DNA of 64,000 bases from Diacronema lutheri (taxonomy: Eukaryota > Haptophyta > Pavlovophyceae > Pavlovales > Pavlovaceae): contig JAGTXO010000032.1 of the NCBI GenBank assembly GCA_019448385.1, forward strand, positions 367,220 through 431,219, in the 5' to 3' direction. Within the stretch, counting starts at the first letter, position 1. The number at the start of each line of letters is the position of its first letter. A program made the translations under genes and the position numbers. This document shows positions 1 to 9,990 of the stretch, in pieces. The notes under the pieces are model-generated. The model worked only from the letters and a program-made list of their open reading frames with translations, did no database searches and had not been told where the DNA came from.

Positions 1-213
1 GCGCGCCCGCGCTCGCCATGCCGCCGCCGCCCCGCGCAGCCTTGTGCAGCGTGCCAACCCGCCGCGCCTGCCCCTCCCCTTCCTTTTCGCCCTCCCTCTT
101 TCCCCTCTTTCCCCCTCTTTCCCCCCGCTTTCCCCCCTCTTCCTCCCCTCTTTCCCGCCTTTTTCCTCCTTCCGCCCCCCCCCCCCTTCTTTCCCCCTCT
201 TTCCTCCCTCCAG

Positions 214-3200
214 GTATCGTTCGTCAGTGACGTGTTTGGCGTGCTCGCATTGCAACACGACCTTTGACGTCTTCCTTCTGCTCAACCTCGAGCTCAGACC
301 GCCCGCAAAGCCACGCACACTCACACTCACACTCACACTCGTGCGCGCGCCGCCCGCGCGCGCGCTCAACGCGGCGGACGCGCGGGCCGCCGCCGAGGCC
401 GCGCTCAGCGCGGCGGTGGCGGCGCGTGGCGCGGCGGCGGACGGCGGCGCGCTCGACGGCGCGGCACGCACCGGCGGCGCGCACGCGCCGCCACCGCCGC
501 CGCCACCGCCGCCGCTCACATCGATTCACACGTTGACAATGCGGCAGGGCGGCACAGCGCGGGAACTGCTTGAGGCTCTCGCGCAGGCCGCCGGCCTGGA
601 CGCGTGCCGCACCGTCAGCGTCGAGCCCGCCGCGCCGCAGCCGTGGGAGCGGCCGGCCGCGCGCCTCGTGCTCACCGAGCTCTTCCACTCGCGGGTCTAC
701 AGGGCCTTCAACGCGACAGACGGCATGCAGCAGGTGCAGCCCGACGACGTGCTCTGTGCGTTTGAGGTGGCCGACGGTACGCTTTTTGAAACGCACCCCG
801 CGATTGGCGCAGGGTACGCAAGCGCGCGCGCCGCGCCGCGCGAGCGCCGCGCGCGCGCATCCGCGCCGCCGACGCCGCGCCGCGCCGCGGCCCTGCCCCC
901 CCCCCCCCTCCCCTCTCCCTTCTTTTCCTCGCCGCGACAGCTGCTCGTTCTCGCCGCCCGGAGCGCCCGGACGCCTCGGCGCGCCGCGCGCGGGCGGGAG
1001 CGGCGGCGTCGCCGTCGTCGTGACGCACGCGGCGCGCGCGGCCGACGCGGCGGGTGGCGGCGGCGGTTACACCGGCGGTTACAATGGCGGTTACAACGGC
1101 GGTTACAATGGCGGGTATGGCGGCGAGACGCAGATTGGCGCGCCGCTGCTTCTGACGATGGGAAATGGCGCGACGCGCGCGCAGCTCGAGCGTGCGCTCC
1201 GCGCCCATGCGCTCTGCCAACTCGTCGCGCAGGCGGACGCGGCGGCGGACGCGCCGGCGGGTGGCGAACGATCCGCGCGGCGCAGGCGGTGTGCGGACGG
1301 CGGGCCGGGCGGCGCTGCGGACGGGGCGGGCGGGGCGTTGGGAGCGGCGGGTAAGGCGGCGGCAGGTGGTGGCGTGTCCCCGTGCACGGCACTCGTCCTC
1401 GCAACGCCAACGCACGTTGCGGCCGGCGCAGACGCCGCCGTCGCCGCGCCCGCCGCGGCCGCGCCCACCGCCGCGCCGCCCCGCCCCTCCGACGCGCCCA
1501 GCGCCGACGGGGTCGCGGCGGCGGCCGCGCCGGCGGGCAGCGAGCCGTCGGAGGCGGATGAGATCGCGGCGCTGTGGGAGACGGTCGAGGTGATGGTCAG
1601 CGCGAGCGAGGGTGCGATCAGCAAGCGGACGCCGCTCTCCGAGCTTGCCGACGATACGCCCGTTGGCCTCGGGCACAACGCGTGCGCGCCGCGCCGCGCG
1701 CCGCGTGCGGCCCGCGCGCCGCGCCATCGCCCTGCGCTGAGCTGCTGCGCCACTGCCCGTTGTGTGGCGCGGCGCCCTGCGCTGAGCTGCTGCGCCACTG
1801 CCCGTTGTGTGGCGCGGCGCCCTGCGCTGAGCTGCTGCGCCACTGCCCGTTGTGTGGCGCGGCGCCCTGCGCTGAGCTGCTGCGCCACTGCCCGTTGTGT
1901 GGCGCGGCGCCCTGCGCTGAGCTGCTGCGCCACTGCCCGTTGTGTGGCGCGGCGCCCTGCGCTGAGCTGCCGCGCCACTGCCCGACGCCATTGCCCTGCG
2001 CTGAGCTGCCGCGCCCGCGCGTTCCCGCGGCGACATGCCGTCTCGCCCCCTGCCCACGCCGCGCAGCTATGTGACGCTCGTCTGGCCGCAGCACGCGTTG
2101 AGAGAGGCACGCTACGCGCCCCTCGTGCCGTCGGAGGTGTGCCCGCCCGCCTACGCCACGGAGGCAGCCGCGGCGCGCGACGGTGCGGGCGGGACGGGTG
2201 GCGCGCAGCTCGAGTTGCTGCAGTGCATCGAGATGCAGCGCAGGGCCGAGACGCTCACGGGCGACGACCGTTGGTTCTGCTCGGGCTGCAAGGCGCACGT
2301 CGATGTGACGAAACGGTAGGTGGGCATTTGGAAGGGGACGGGAGGGGAGGATAACGGAGGGGAGGGGAACGGAGGGGAACGGGACGGGACGGGAACGGGA
2401 GGGGACGAAGGGGGGCAGGAGCGCGTTGCAGCCGCTGTGCCGTGCGCGTGTGCCTTTTACCTTGTGCCATCCCTCTCTATGACCCTTCTTCCCTTCTCCC
2501 CTTCTTTGCCGTCCGCCCTCTGGTCGCACGCCCTCTAAACCAACCCCCAAACCTCCCCACCCCCCCCCCCCCTTCTTTGTAGCATGGAGCTGTGGCGGCT
2601 GCCTGAGGTGCTCGTCGTGCAGCTCAAACGCTTCGGCGTCGGCAGACAGCGCGAGAAGAACAGCGCACTCGTGCGCTTCCCGATCAGTGGCCTCGACCTG
2701 AGCGGGCACGTGCTCGACACGAGGCGCGCGGCGGATGAGCCGGCGGGTGCGGCGCGCGCACGCCCCGCCCGCCAGCGCCGCGCGCGCGCGCGCGAGCGCG
2801 CACGTCGTGCGCGCGCTACGGGTGGGCGGGCGCGCGCCCTGCGCAGAACTCAGCGCGCCTCTCACTGCGTGCCCTCCTCCTCTCTTTGATCCGTTACCCA
2901 TCCACTTCTCTTTCTCATCTATGAGATCAGTCTTTGATCTCTACGCGGTGACCAATCATTTTGGCTCCCTGCACGGAGGGCACTACACGGCCTACGCCAA
3001 GAACGGCTTGGACGGCCATTGGTTCGCGCCGCAGCGCCCGCACCTGCGCCCAACCGTCGCGTGCGCCGCGTTGCGGCCACGTACGCCTGACGCTCCCCCG
3101 TCCCTTCCTCCTCTGCCGCCCCAATTGAAAAGGTACTGCTTTGACGACGGTTCGACCCGGCGGATTGACGAATCGGAGATCGTCTCGCCCGCCGCCTACG

Positions 3201-3455
3201 TGCTCTTCTACCAGCGCAGGCGCACGGCGCGCAGCGAGGGCTCGGACGGGCTTGGCGGCGTGGTGGGCGGCGACGGAGCGCTCGGGGCGGGCGGCCAGGG
3301 CTGGGCGCGCAGCTGGTTGGCCGTCGGCGCACCGGCGACAGCCGAGACGTTGTCGGGCGCGTCGGACGTGCGCTCCGGTGCGTGTGCCGCCGCCACCGCG
3401 GGCGTGCCGATGGGCGCGCCGACCCCGCGCGGCGCGCGCGCGAGCGGAAGCGATC

Positions 3456-3499
<44 letters not shown>

Positions 3500-3562
3500 A
3501 GCATGGGCGAGGTGGACCCTGCCGCGCCCTTTCGCGCCGCGGGGAGCGACGATGACGACTGA
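214..3562 (+). CDS. Ubiquitin-specific protease (USP4/11/15-like), C-terminal part, 5' truncated by window edge
   Basis: Cysteine protease that removes ubiquitin. Exons inferred by phase: 214-813, 941-1672, 2067-2315, 2583-2746, 2931-3021, 3133-3562. The catalytic Cys box lies upstream of the window, and bases 1-213 are a pyrimidine-rich intron end closing with CCAG. Seen: the Cys pair and the TTFDVFLLLNLEL strand typical of USPs, the second Cys pair in WFCSGC, LPEVLVVQLKRF, the His box GGHYTAYAKN, and YCFDDG...AAYVLFYQ. The large insertion between the two Cys pairs (exons 1-3) is low in complexity, as in USP4/15/32. The C-terminal tail carries a run of about 14 Asp encoded by (GAC)n. The intron at 1673 needs a GC donor and holds a 45-bp minisatellite; that donor is the least certain join. 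Family call is strong; which USP paralogue is not. Confidence 0.85.
1730..2012. repeat. 45-bp minisatellite in a USP intron
   Basis: Five near-identical 45-bp units start at 1730, 1775, 1820, 1865 and 1910, followed by a 39-bp variant at 1955 and a partial unit at 1994. The unit begins CCCTGCGCTGAGCTGCTGCG. It sits between the USP exons ending near 1672 and starting at 2067. Because 45 is a multiple of three and the unit has no stop on several frames, it makes long spurious open frames on both strands. Confidence 0.9.
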
Positions 3563-3721
3563 GGAACCGTCTGGCGCTCGTCTCAGAGTTCGTCACAGCC
3601 CCCGGAGCCGTGACAGACATTAACTGTAGTCACGAAGCCACTTTTTGGGTGCAGCGCCCATCTGCGACTCTTGGCGCTGCTGAGATCGCCGCGCAGCGCC
3701 CACCTGCGCTCACTGCTGCGC

Positions 3722-5215
3722 TCAGCTCACCGCGCAGCACGCGCTCGGTGCGCCACCCGCGCGCTTCGTCACGCGCGCCTTTTCTCCCGCCTTTGGCGAA
3801 GGCGCGCCGCTCGCGCCGAGCGGCGGCGCGCGCGCGCCGTCCGCGCACGCCGCCGTGTCGCCGGCGTGCGGCAGCGCGTGGTGCTCGAGCTCGGCAAGTG
3901 TCGCGCTCGGCGAGGTGCGGCCGGCGAGCTGCCCAAACGCCGCATCGCCCGCGCCCGGCGCGAGCGGCATCCGCAGATCACGCGTTGCCTCGTCGAGCAG
4001 CGCAAGAAGCGCGCGCAGTTGGAGCGCGGCGCCACCGGCGGTCGGGCGCGCGGCCGGGTCGGCGTGCCAGCAGTCGCGCACGAGCTGCGCGAGCTGCGCC
4101 GGCCACGAGTGCGGCACCTTTGGGCGCAAGCCGCGCGAGGCGACCATCTCGCCAAGCTCCTCCGCACCGCACGGCAGCTCCTCGTATGCGCGGCGCTGCG
4201 CGACGAGCTCCCAGCCGAGCACGCCGAGCGCGAAGACGTCCACCGACTCGGTGTACGCGCCCTCCAACCGGAAGAGTTCGGGCGCCATGTACGCGACCGT
4301 TCCCGTGCGCGCCGTCAGATGCCGCGCGCGCGCGCGGACGGGCGTGGGCGTGGGCGTTGGCGCGCGCGCCACCGGCATGGGCGGCGAGACGAGCGCGTGC
4401 GTGAGCGGTGCGAGCGTGCGCGAGCGCGTGCCCCTCGCCGCGTCCGCCGTCGCCGTCGGGGCCTCCCGGCGGATCGGCGTGAAGAGGCCAAAGTCGCACA
4501 GCTTGGGCTCGCCGTCGGCGCCGAGCAGCACGTTGGACGGCTTCAGGTCGCGGTGCGCGATCGCGATGCCGTTGAGGCCTTCGTGCAGGTACGCCAGCCC
4601 GCGCGCGATCGCCGCGAGCCAGCGCACCGCCTCGCGCGCACCATAGTCACGCCGTGCGATCCGGCCGGCGAGGCAACCACCGGGCGCGAGCTCGAGCAGC
4701 AGCGCGGACGGGCCGACGGTGCCGTAGCAGCGCAGCACGTTGGGGTGGCGCAGCGCCTTGAGCAGCGCGCCCTCGGCGAGCAGGCTGATACCGTCAAAGG
4801 CGGGCACGTCAGCCGCCGCCTCCGGTGCGCGCGCGCAGCCGGTGGTCATCGCACCCGTCGCCGGCGTCGGCGCGTCCGCGTCGGCATCGGCGTCGGGCGG
4901 TGGCCGCTCGAGGCGCTTGAGCGCGTATGGCCCAGCGGGGACGCTCGGCGTCGCCGCGCGCTCGGGCAGCGCGCACTGCTCCACGCGCGAGAACCCGCCG
5001 AACCCAAGCGGCCGCACGACGCGCAGTGCCGACGGCGAGAGCGGCGCGCCGTCGTCCGGCGCCGCGAGATCGACGAGACGGGCGAAGCTCGCACTCGCGG
5101 CGAGCTCGGACGAGGCCATCGTCGTCGTCGCGCCGTAGCGGATGCGGCGCAGGCCATCGTCCGCCATCACGCCGAGCAGCGCGTCGAGGGCGGGCGGGGA
5201 TGCGCCGGGCCTCAT
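3722..5215 (-). CDS. TKL-like serine/threonine (or dual) protein kinase with C-terminal CaaX motif
   Basis: Intronless, 497 residues. Complete kinase core: glycine loop LGFGGFSRV (70-78), VAIK-type Lys in YALKRL (Lys100), alpha-C Glu near 148, HRDLKPSN (221-228), DFG (241-243), an APEL motif after an insertion of about 50 residues in the activation segment, and the kinase C-lobe DVFALGVLGWEL. The substrate is unknown. The protein ends CCAVS: the last four residues fit a CaaX prenylation box (Cys-Ala-Val-Ser), which would anchor the kinase to membranes. Start chosen at the first ATG in frame before the kinase domain. A 16-bp E2F-like palindrome lies 16-31 bp upstream. Convergent with the USP gene (159-bp gap). 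Confidence 0.85.
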   Translation of the reverse strand: MRPGASPPALDALLGVMADDGLRRIRYGATTTMASSELAASASFARLVDLAAPDDGAPLSPSALRVVRPLGFGGFSRVEQCALPERAATPSVPAGPYALKRLERPPPDADADADAPTPATGAMTTGCARAPEAAADVPAFDGISLLAEGALLKALRHPNVLRCYGTVGPSALLLELAPGGCLAGRIARRDYGAREAVRWLAAIARGLAYLHEGLNGIAIAHRDLKPSNVLLGADGEPKLCDFGLFTPIRREAPTATADAARGTRSRTLAPLTHALVSPPMPVARAPTPTPTPVRARARHLTARTGTVAYMAPELFRLEGAYTESVDVFALGVLGWELVAQRRAYEELPCGAEELGEMVASRGLRPKVPHSWPAQLAQLVRDCWHADPAARPTAGGAALQLRALLALLDEATRDLRMPLAPGAGDAAFGQLAGRTSPSATLAELEHHALPHAGDTAACADGARAPPLGASGAPSPKAGEKARVTKRAGGAPSACCAVS

Positions 5216-5230
5216 TGTCAGGGCGCCTAC

Positions 5231-5246
5231 TTTTCGCGCGCGAAAA
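5231..5246. promoter_or_regulatory. Perfect 16-bp palindrome TTTTCGCGCGCGAAAA (E2F-like)
   Basis: A 16-bp perfect palindrome just upstream of the kinase start. It contains TTTCGCGC, close to the E2F/DP consensus TTTSGCGC, on both strands. It may lie in the promoter or 5' UTR. E2F control of the kinase gene is inference from one site. Confidence 0.35.
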
Positions 5247-5565
5247 AGGAGCGCACTCTCCTTCCGCACACTGGCGGTCGGCCACGCGCGTTCGGCGTTC
5301 GCCCTCACCCTCGGGCCCTCCCACGCGCACATGCGCTGCGGCTGTCTCGAGCGAGGCCGCTCAGACGGTGCTACACTCACGCCGCGCGGCCACGGCCCGT
5401 CCGGGAATGTGGTCGTCCGGCGAGCCACGTGCGCAGCGCGCTCGGTCGCGACACGAGGGCCTCTCCCCGCGCGGCACCGCCGCCGAGAGATCAACAAGGG
5501 CGGGGAGAGGCGCTCGGGCGCCAGCGGGCTGGTGCGCTCGTGCACGCGCGTGGCGAGCGCGCCGA

Positions 5566-7037
5566 TTACGCGACAAGCGCCTTGGCTGGCGCAAGGTCGT
5601 ACGCGTCGCCGCCGTGCTTGGACACGTCCATGCCGGCCTCCTCGACGTCGGCGGGCACGCGCAGCATGCCGAGCAAGCGGAGCGTTGCGAACGTGATGGT
5701 CGACGTGACGCCCACCCATCCAACGATGAGCGCGATGAGCGTCACCTGCACCGCCAAGAGGTCGGGCTTGGGCCCCGGGTAGATGAAGCCGTGCGAGCCA
5801 AGGAGGTTGTACGAGTACTCGGGACGGCAGAAGATGCCCACCGCGACGAGGCCCCACGCGCCGCACGTGCCGTGGACGGCGAAGGCGTCGAGGGGGTCGT
5901 CGATCTTGAGCTTGAGCATCAGCTTGGAGAAGCCCTGCATGACGAGGCCGCCGATCGCGCCGATCACGATGGCGGCCCACGGGTCGACGACGACGCAGCC
6001 GGCGGTGATCGAGACGAGTCCGGCGAGCACGCCATTCCCGACGGCGGTCACGTCCCAGATGTGCGAGGTGAAGTGCACGAGTGCGAACGACGAGAGCGCG
6101 CCCGACGCAGCGCCGAGCGTCGTCGTGACGCACACGCGCGCGAGGTCGCGCGAGTAGGCGGTGTCGAGCGCGAAGACGGAGAGGGTCGAGCCGCCGTTGA
6201 AGCCGTACCAGCCGAGCCACAGGATGAAGACGCCGAGGATCTGCAGCACGGAGGAGTGGCCCGGCATGCTCGTCGGCTTGCCGTCCGCGTCGAAGCGGCC
6301 GATGCGCGGGCCGAGCATCGCCGCGCCCGCGAGCGCGGCGATGCCGCCCGTCATGTGCACGACGCCCGAGCCGGCAAAGTCGATCACGCCGCCGAGGACG
6401 GGCGAGCCCGAGTTGAAGGCGGAGATGAGGCCAGCCGAGTCCCAGACCATGTGCACGACTATCGGGTACACGAAGCCCGTGAGCACCACCGAGTAGACGA
6501 GGTACGCCGAGAGCGCGCACCGCTCGGCGACACCGCCCGAGACGATCGTCGCCGCCGTCGCGGCAAACGTGAATTGGAAGAACCACGAGGCCCAGTCGTA
6601 GCCCTCCGAGGCGTAGGTCGAGCGCCAATCACTCACGTGCAGCGCGTACGTGTCGGCGCTCGTGCCAATAATCGGGTCCGAGCCGCCGTACGCGACGCCG
6701 AAGCCGACGAGGAACCAGATGATCGCGCCAATGCACGCGTCGAGCATGTTCTTGATGAGGATGTTTTTGGTGTTCTTGGCGCGGACGGTGCCGGCCTCGA
6801 CCATCGCAAAGCCGCACTGCATGAAGAAGACGAGCACCGCGGCCCAGATCAGGTAGAAGGTGTCGCCCTTGGCGGCGAGCGCTGCGGCGCGCGAGCCGCG
6901 CGGCGACGTTCGGCGCAGCACACGGTGAGCGGCGAGCGGCGCGGATGCGCGCGGGGCAAGCGCGCAGCGAGACGGCGGATGGTGCGCGCGCGCGCGTCGC
7001 GCGTGCGCGCACTCAGGCTCTCGGCGGAGAAGGCCAT
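5566..7037 (-). CDS. AMT: Ammonium transporter, AMT/Amt/Rh family
   Basis: Plasma-membrane NH4+ uptake channel, about 11 membrane helices, 446 residues. Two exons by phase: 7013-7037 (MAFSAESL) and 5566-6881, with a GT-AG intron 6882-7012. The single-exon reading starting at 7143 gives an arginine-rich N-terminus unlike the family, so I prefer the spliced start. Seen: LVFFMQCGFAMVEAGTVRAKN, the first helix signature; GVIDFAGSGVVHMTGG with the pore Asp and first twin His; HGTCGAWGLVAVGIF with the second His; and GFNGGSTL. Family call is firm; affinity class cannot be told. It is the upstream gene of a head-to-tail pair with the kinase on the same strand. Confidence 0.9.
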
Positions 7038-7162
7038 CGCGGTCTCGAGGTTGGGGGAGGCGCTGATCTCCTCTCCTCGACCGTGGCTGCGAGTTCGCGG
7101 AAATGGGCGAGGGAAGGGGTGAACAGGCACGACCACTTTTCAACCAGCAGGCGCCAGCCTCC

Positions 7163-7205
7163 TTTCATTTTGAAAAGGAATTTTTAAATTCAGAATGTTT
7201 TGGAG
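7163..7205. promoter_or_regulatory. AT-rich stretch upstream of AMT
   Basis: A short A/T-rich patch (TTCATTTTGAAAAGG... AATTTTTAAATTC) in otherwise GC-rich DNA, about 125-170 bp upstream of the AMT start and about 290 bp past the stop of the F-box/b5 gene. It could be the AMT core promoter or the neighbour's polyadenylation region. The rest of 7206-7496 shows nothing recognisable. Confidence 0.25.
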
Positions 7206-7496
7206 CACGCAGTGTGATTGTGTGAGTCGATCTTCGTCAAGTCCAAACCCCCAACGTGCGGCGGCCGCGCGCACCGAGGCGCGCGGCGACGCCGCGCGGC
7301 CTCGCCCTCCTGCCCGGTCGGTGCTCTGCCCGTGCTTTGCAACCCGTGCTCAGGGGGTTTCTCGGCTTTCTCCTTTCCATCGACACGCCCACTTAAACGC
7401 CGGGGCGTACAGGCGAGCGTGCCCGCGCCGCCACCGCTGCTCGCAGGCGCGCGACACGGCGCGCGGCGCGCCGTTGGGTCGACGGAGCGCCGCGCG

Positions 7497-8744
7497 TCAC
7501 GCGCCGGCGCCCAGCTCGCTCACCGCGCGACGCAGATCGACAAAGTCGTGGTACGAGAGCTCGCGCCCGCGTGAATCGTCAGCCCACGCGCGGAAGCCGA
7601 GCGCGTGCGGCCGCGCGACGCGCGCCCAACCGCGCCAACCGGCGATCAGCGCACGCGCGCACAAGCCCGCGGCCGCGGCGGTGGGCGGCCCGAGCGCGGC
7701 CGCGTCGCGCGGCGCGGTATCGCGCGGCGCGCCGTCGCGCGGCGCGCCGCGCGGTTCAACGTCGGCCTGGCCCGCCCACGCGCGCGCGACCGCGCGCGGC
7801 CAGCCGCCGTCGCGCGGCTGCAGCCCGCGCACGAGCAGCTGCGCAAAGTAGGGCGCTGCGAACGAATGGCCCGTCGCTTCGAAGGCGGCGGTCGCATCGA
7901 GGCCGGCGAAGAGGAGCAATGGCGCCGCTTCGCCCGGGTGCTGGTCGAGAAAGCGCGTCACGTCGCACACGTGCGCGCCGACGACCATCCACGCGTCGCG
8001 CGCGCTCGCGTGCGGCGCGACGGCGAGTCGGCGCCACGTGGCGGCGAGTAGATAATGATGGACGCGCCACGCGCCGTGCGCGCGCGGCGGCGGCGCGGCG
8101 GCGAGCGCGGCGACGCGCGCGGCGGCCGCGTGGAACGGCGGGTCGAGCGGGCCGGTGCGCGGCGGCGCGGCAGCGGCGGCGGCGGTGGGCTGATGCGCGC
8201 CGCCGAGCGCGTGCGGCGCGAGCGCGTGCGTGCGCTCGGCGCCCCACCAGCGCGGGCTCGGGCGGAGCAGCGCGAGCTGCGCGCAGAGCTCGTCGAGCGG
8301 CGGCGCGCCCGCCGGCGCGGCGCGCAGCGCCGCTGACTGCATGTGCGCGAGCACGCCGCCGCGCGCGCCGTACGCACGCACGCAGACCGCGCGCCAGACG
8401 GCGTCGTCGCGCGCGAGGCGGAGGCAGCGGCGGTCGACGCATGCGACGGCCTCGAGCGAGCGGGCGTCGGCGTGTGCAAACACCGAGCGCACCGCGTCGT
8501 CATCGAGCAGCGCGTGCAGCGCGCACGCGCCGCCGCGCGGCGCGCGCGGCGCGGCGCGCGCGGCGCGCGCCACGCGCGCACGCAGCGAGCCGAGCGGCGC
8601 GAGCGCGGCGAGCGCGTCGAGCGCGCAGCCAAGCGCGAGCAGCAGCGCCGGCCAATAGCACCCGGCGAGCACGAGCACGCCCGCCACGCAGCTCCACGGC
8701 GCGGCGAGCTCGCGCCACGCCGCCGCGCCGTCGGTCGTGCTCAT
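7497..8744 (-). CDS. Membrane-anchored F-box / cytochrome b5-like heme-binding protein
   Basis: 415 residues, no intron. An N-terminal hydrophobic segment (about 17-48) looks like one or two membrane helices. Residues 79-123 read as an F-box-like helix bundle (LLDDDAVRSVFAHADARSL ... DDAVWRAVCV). The C-terminal half has a cytochrome b5 domain: DAWMVVGAHVCDVTRFL, then HPGE (His269) and the second heme His in TGHS (His293). An alanine/arginine-rich tail follows. b5 domains give electrons to membrane oxygenases, and F-boxes recruit SCF ligase, so the mix is odd. It shares a 111-bp divergent promoter with a b5-dependent sterol desaturase. The b5 call is firm (0.85); the F-box call is weaker (0.6). 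Confidence 0.75.
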   Translation of the reverse strand: MSTTDGAAAWRELAAPWSCVAGVLVLAGCYWPALLLALGCALDALAALAPLGSLRARVARAARAAPRAPRGGACALHALLDDDAVRSVFAHADARSLEAVACVDRRCLRLARDDAVWRAVCVRAYGARGGVLAHMQSAALRAAPAGAPPLDELCAQLALLRPSPRWWGAERTHALAPHALGGAHQPTAAAAAAPPRTGPLDPPFHAAAARVAALAAAPPPRAHGAWRVHHYLLAATWRRLAVAPHASARDAWMVVGAHVCDVTRFLDQHPGEAAPLLLFAGLDATAAFEATGHSFAAPYFAQLLVRGLQPRDGGWPRAVARAWAGQADVEPRGAPRDGAPRDTAPRDAAALGPPTAAAAGLCARALIAGWRGWARVARPHALGFRAWADDSRGRELSYHDFVDLRRAVSELGAGA

Positions 8745-8855
8745 CCGGAATCCGCTCAAAAGTCGCGCGTCGGAGGCCGCGCCCCGAAGAATCGGGTCGC
8801 ACCGCCCATTGGGCTCTGTTGTTGGGCGGGCCGAGGCGTGTCGCGCGCGCCAGCC
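8745..8855. promoter_or_regulatory. Shared divergent promoter, F-box/b5 gene and sterol C5-desaturase
   Basis: Only 111 bp separate the two start codons. It includes the motif CCCATTGGGC near 8808, which contains an inverted CCAAT (ATTGG). Co-expression of the two genes is inference from the head-to-head layout. Confidence 0.4.
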
Positions 8856-9683
8856 ATGGACATTGCGCTCGAGATTGCGGGCGACTGGGCGCTGGACCCG
8901 CTGCTGTGGAAGCACCAGGTGCCGCGCGACAACACGCTTCGCCAGCTCGTCGACCTGTACCTTGTCTACTGCGTTGGCGGCGCGCTCATGTACCTGATCC
9001 CGGCCGCGCTCGACTTTCACTTCCTCTTCGACAAGAAGTGGATGCAGGACAAGCAGTGGATCCCGGGGCAGGTGGCGCTCGAGCTCAAGCTGGCACTCAG
9101 CTCGATCCCGCAGATGTCGCTGCTCATGACCGCCGTCTCGATCTGGGAGCTCAAGGGCTACTCGAAGCTCTACGACAACGTGTCCGATTACGGGCTCGCC
9201 TACTTCGCCGCGTCGATTTTCGCCTTCTTCATGTTCACCGACTGCCTGGTCTACTGGTTCCACCGCTGGCTCCACCTCCCCTTCTTCTACAAGCACATCC
9301 ACAAGCCGCACCACAAGTGGAAGGTCGCGTCGCCGTTCGCGTCGCACGCGTTCCACCCGCTCGACGGCTTCATCCAGGGCTTCCCGTACCACATCGCCGT
9401 GTTCGTCTTCCCCGTGCACAAGGTGCTGTGGATCTGCATGTTCGTCGCGATCAACCTGTGGACCATCTCCATCCACGACGGCCACTTCGCCGTGCCCAAC
9501 TGGAAGTGGGCGCGCTGGCTCGTGAACGGCGCCGCGCACCACACCGACCACCACCTCTACTTCAACTACAACTACGGGCAGTACTTCACGATCTGGGACC
9601 GGATCGGCGGGTCGTACATGTATCCCACCAAGGTCAAGCAGGCCGAGGAGGCCGCCGCGGCCAAGGGCGGCAAGACGTCGTGA
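8856..9683 (+). CDS. ERG3: Sterol C-5 desaturase (lathosterol oxidase)
   Basis: Endoplasmic-reticulum di-iron enzyme adding the C5(6) double bond during sterol synthesis, using O2 and electrons from cytochrome b5. 275 residues, single exon. Three His clusters are in place: HRWLH (136-140), HKPHH (149-153) and HHTDHH (228-233). The stretch KHIHKPHHKWKVASPF then ASHAFHPLDGF is diagnostic for the ERG3/SC5D branch of the fatty acid hydroxylase superfamily. Several hydrophobic segments flank these. Length matches the family. Start is the first ATG of the conserved frame, preceded by GCC. The 307 bp between its stop and the DnaJ stop hold nothing recognisable. Confidence 0.93.
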   Translation: MDIALEIAGDWALDPLLWKHQVPRDNTLRQLVDLYLVYCVGGALMYLIPAALDFHFLFDKKWMQDKQWIPGQVALELKLALSSIPQMSLLMTAVSIWELKGYSKLYDNVSDYGLAYFAASIFAFFMFTDCLVYWFHRWLHLPFFYKHIHKPHHKWKVASPFASHAFHPLDGFIQGFPYHIAVFVFPVHKVLWICMFVAINLWTISIHDGHFAVPNWKWARWLVNGAAHHTDHHLYFNYNYGQYFTIWDRIGGSYMYPTKVKQAEEAAAAKGGKTS

Positions 9684-9990
9684 CGGCGCAGAGCAGCTCG
9701 GTCGGCGGTCGGTGGCGGAAGGGGGGGGCGCCGCGCGCGCGAGAGAGAGAGACGGCCGGGCCAGGCGTCCGGGCGGCGCACGCCGGCGCGGCCGAGAGGA
9801 TGTTGAGCGGCTCTTTGTCAGTGTGAAGCTTCCAATGGTCACATGACTGTGGCCGTGGCGAGTGGCGACAGCTGAACCGAGGGGCGAGCCAGTGTGACGA
9901 ACGGACGATCGACACTGCGAGGCCTCAGCCGACGCGAACACACAGGACACGCCTGCAGGATCGCGGCCATCGGCGCCATGCCGCGTGCGC

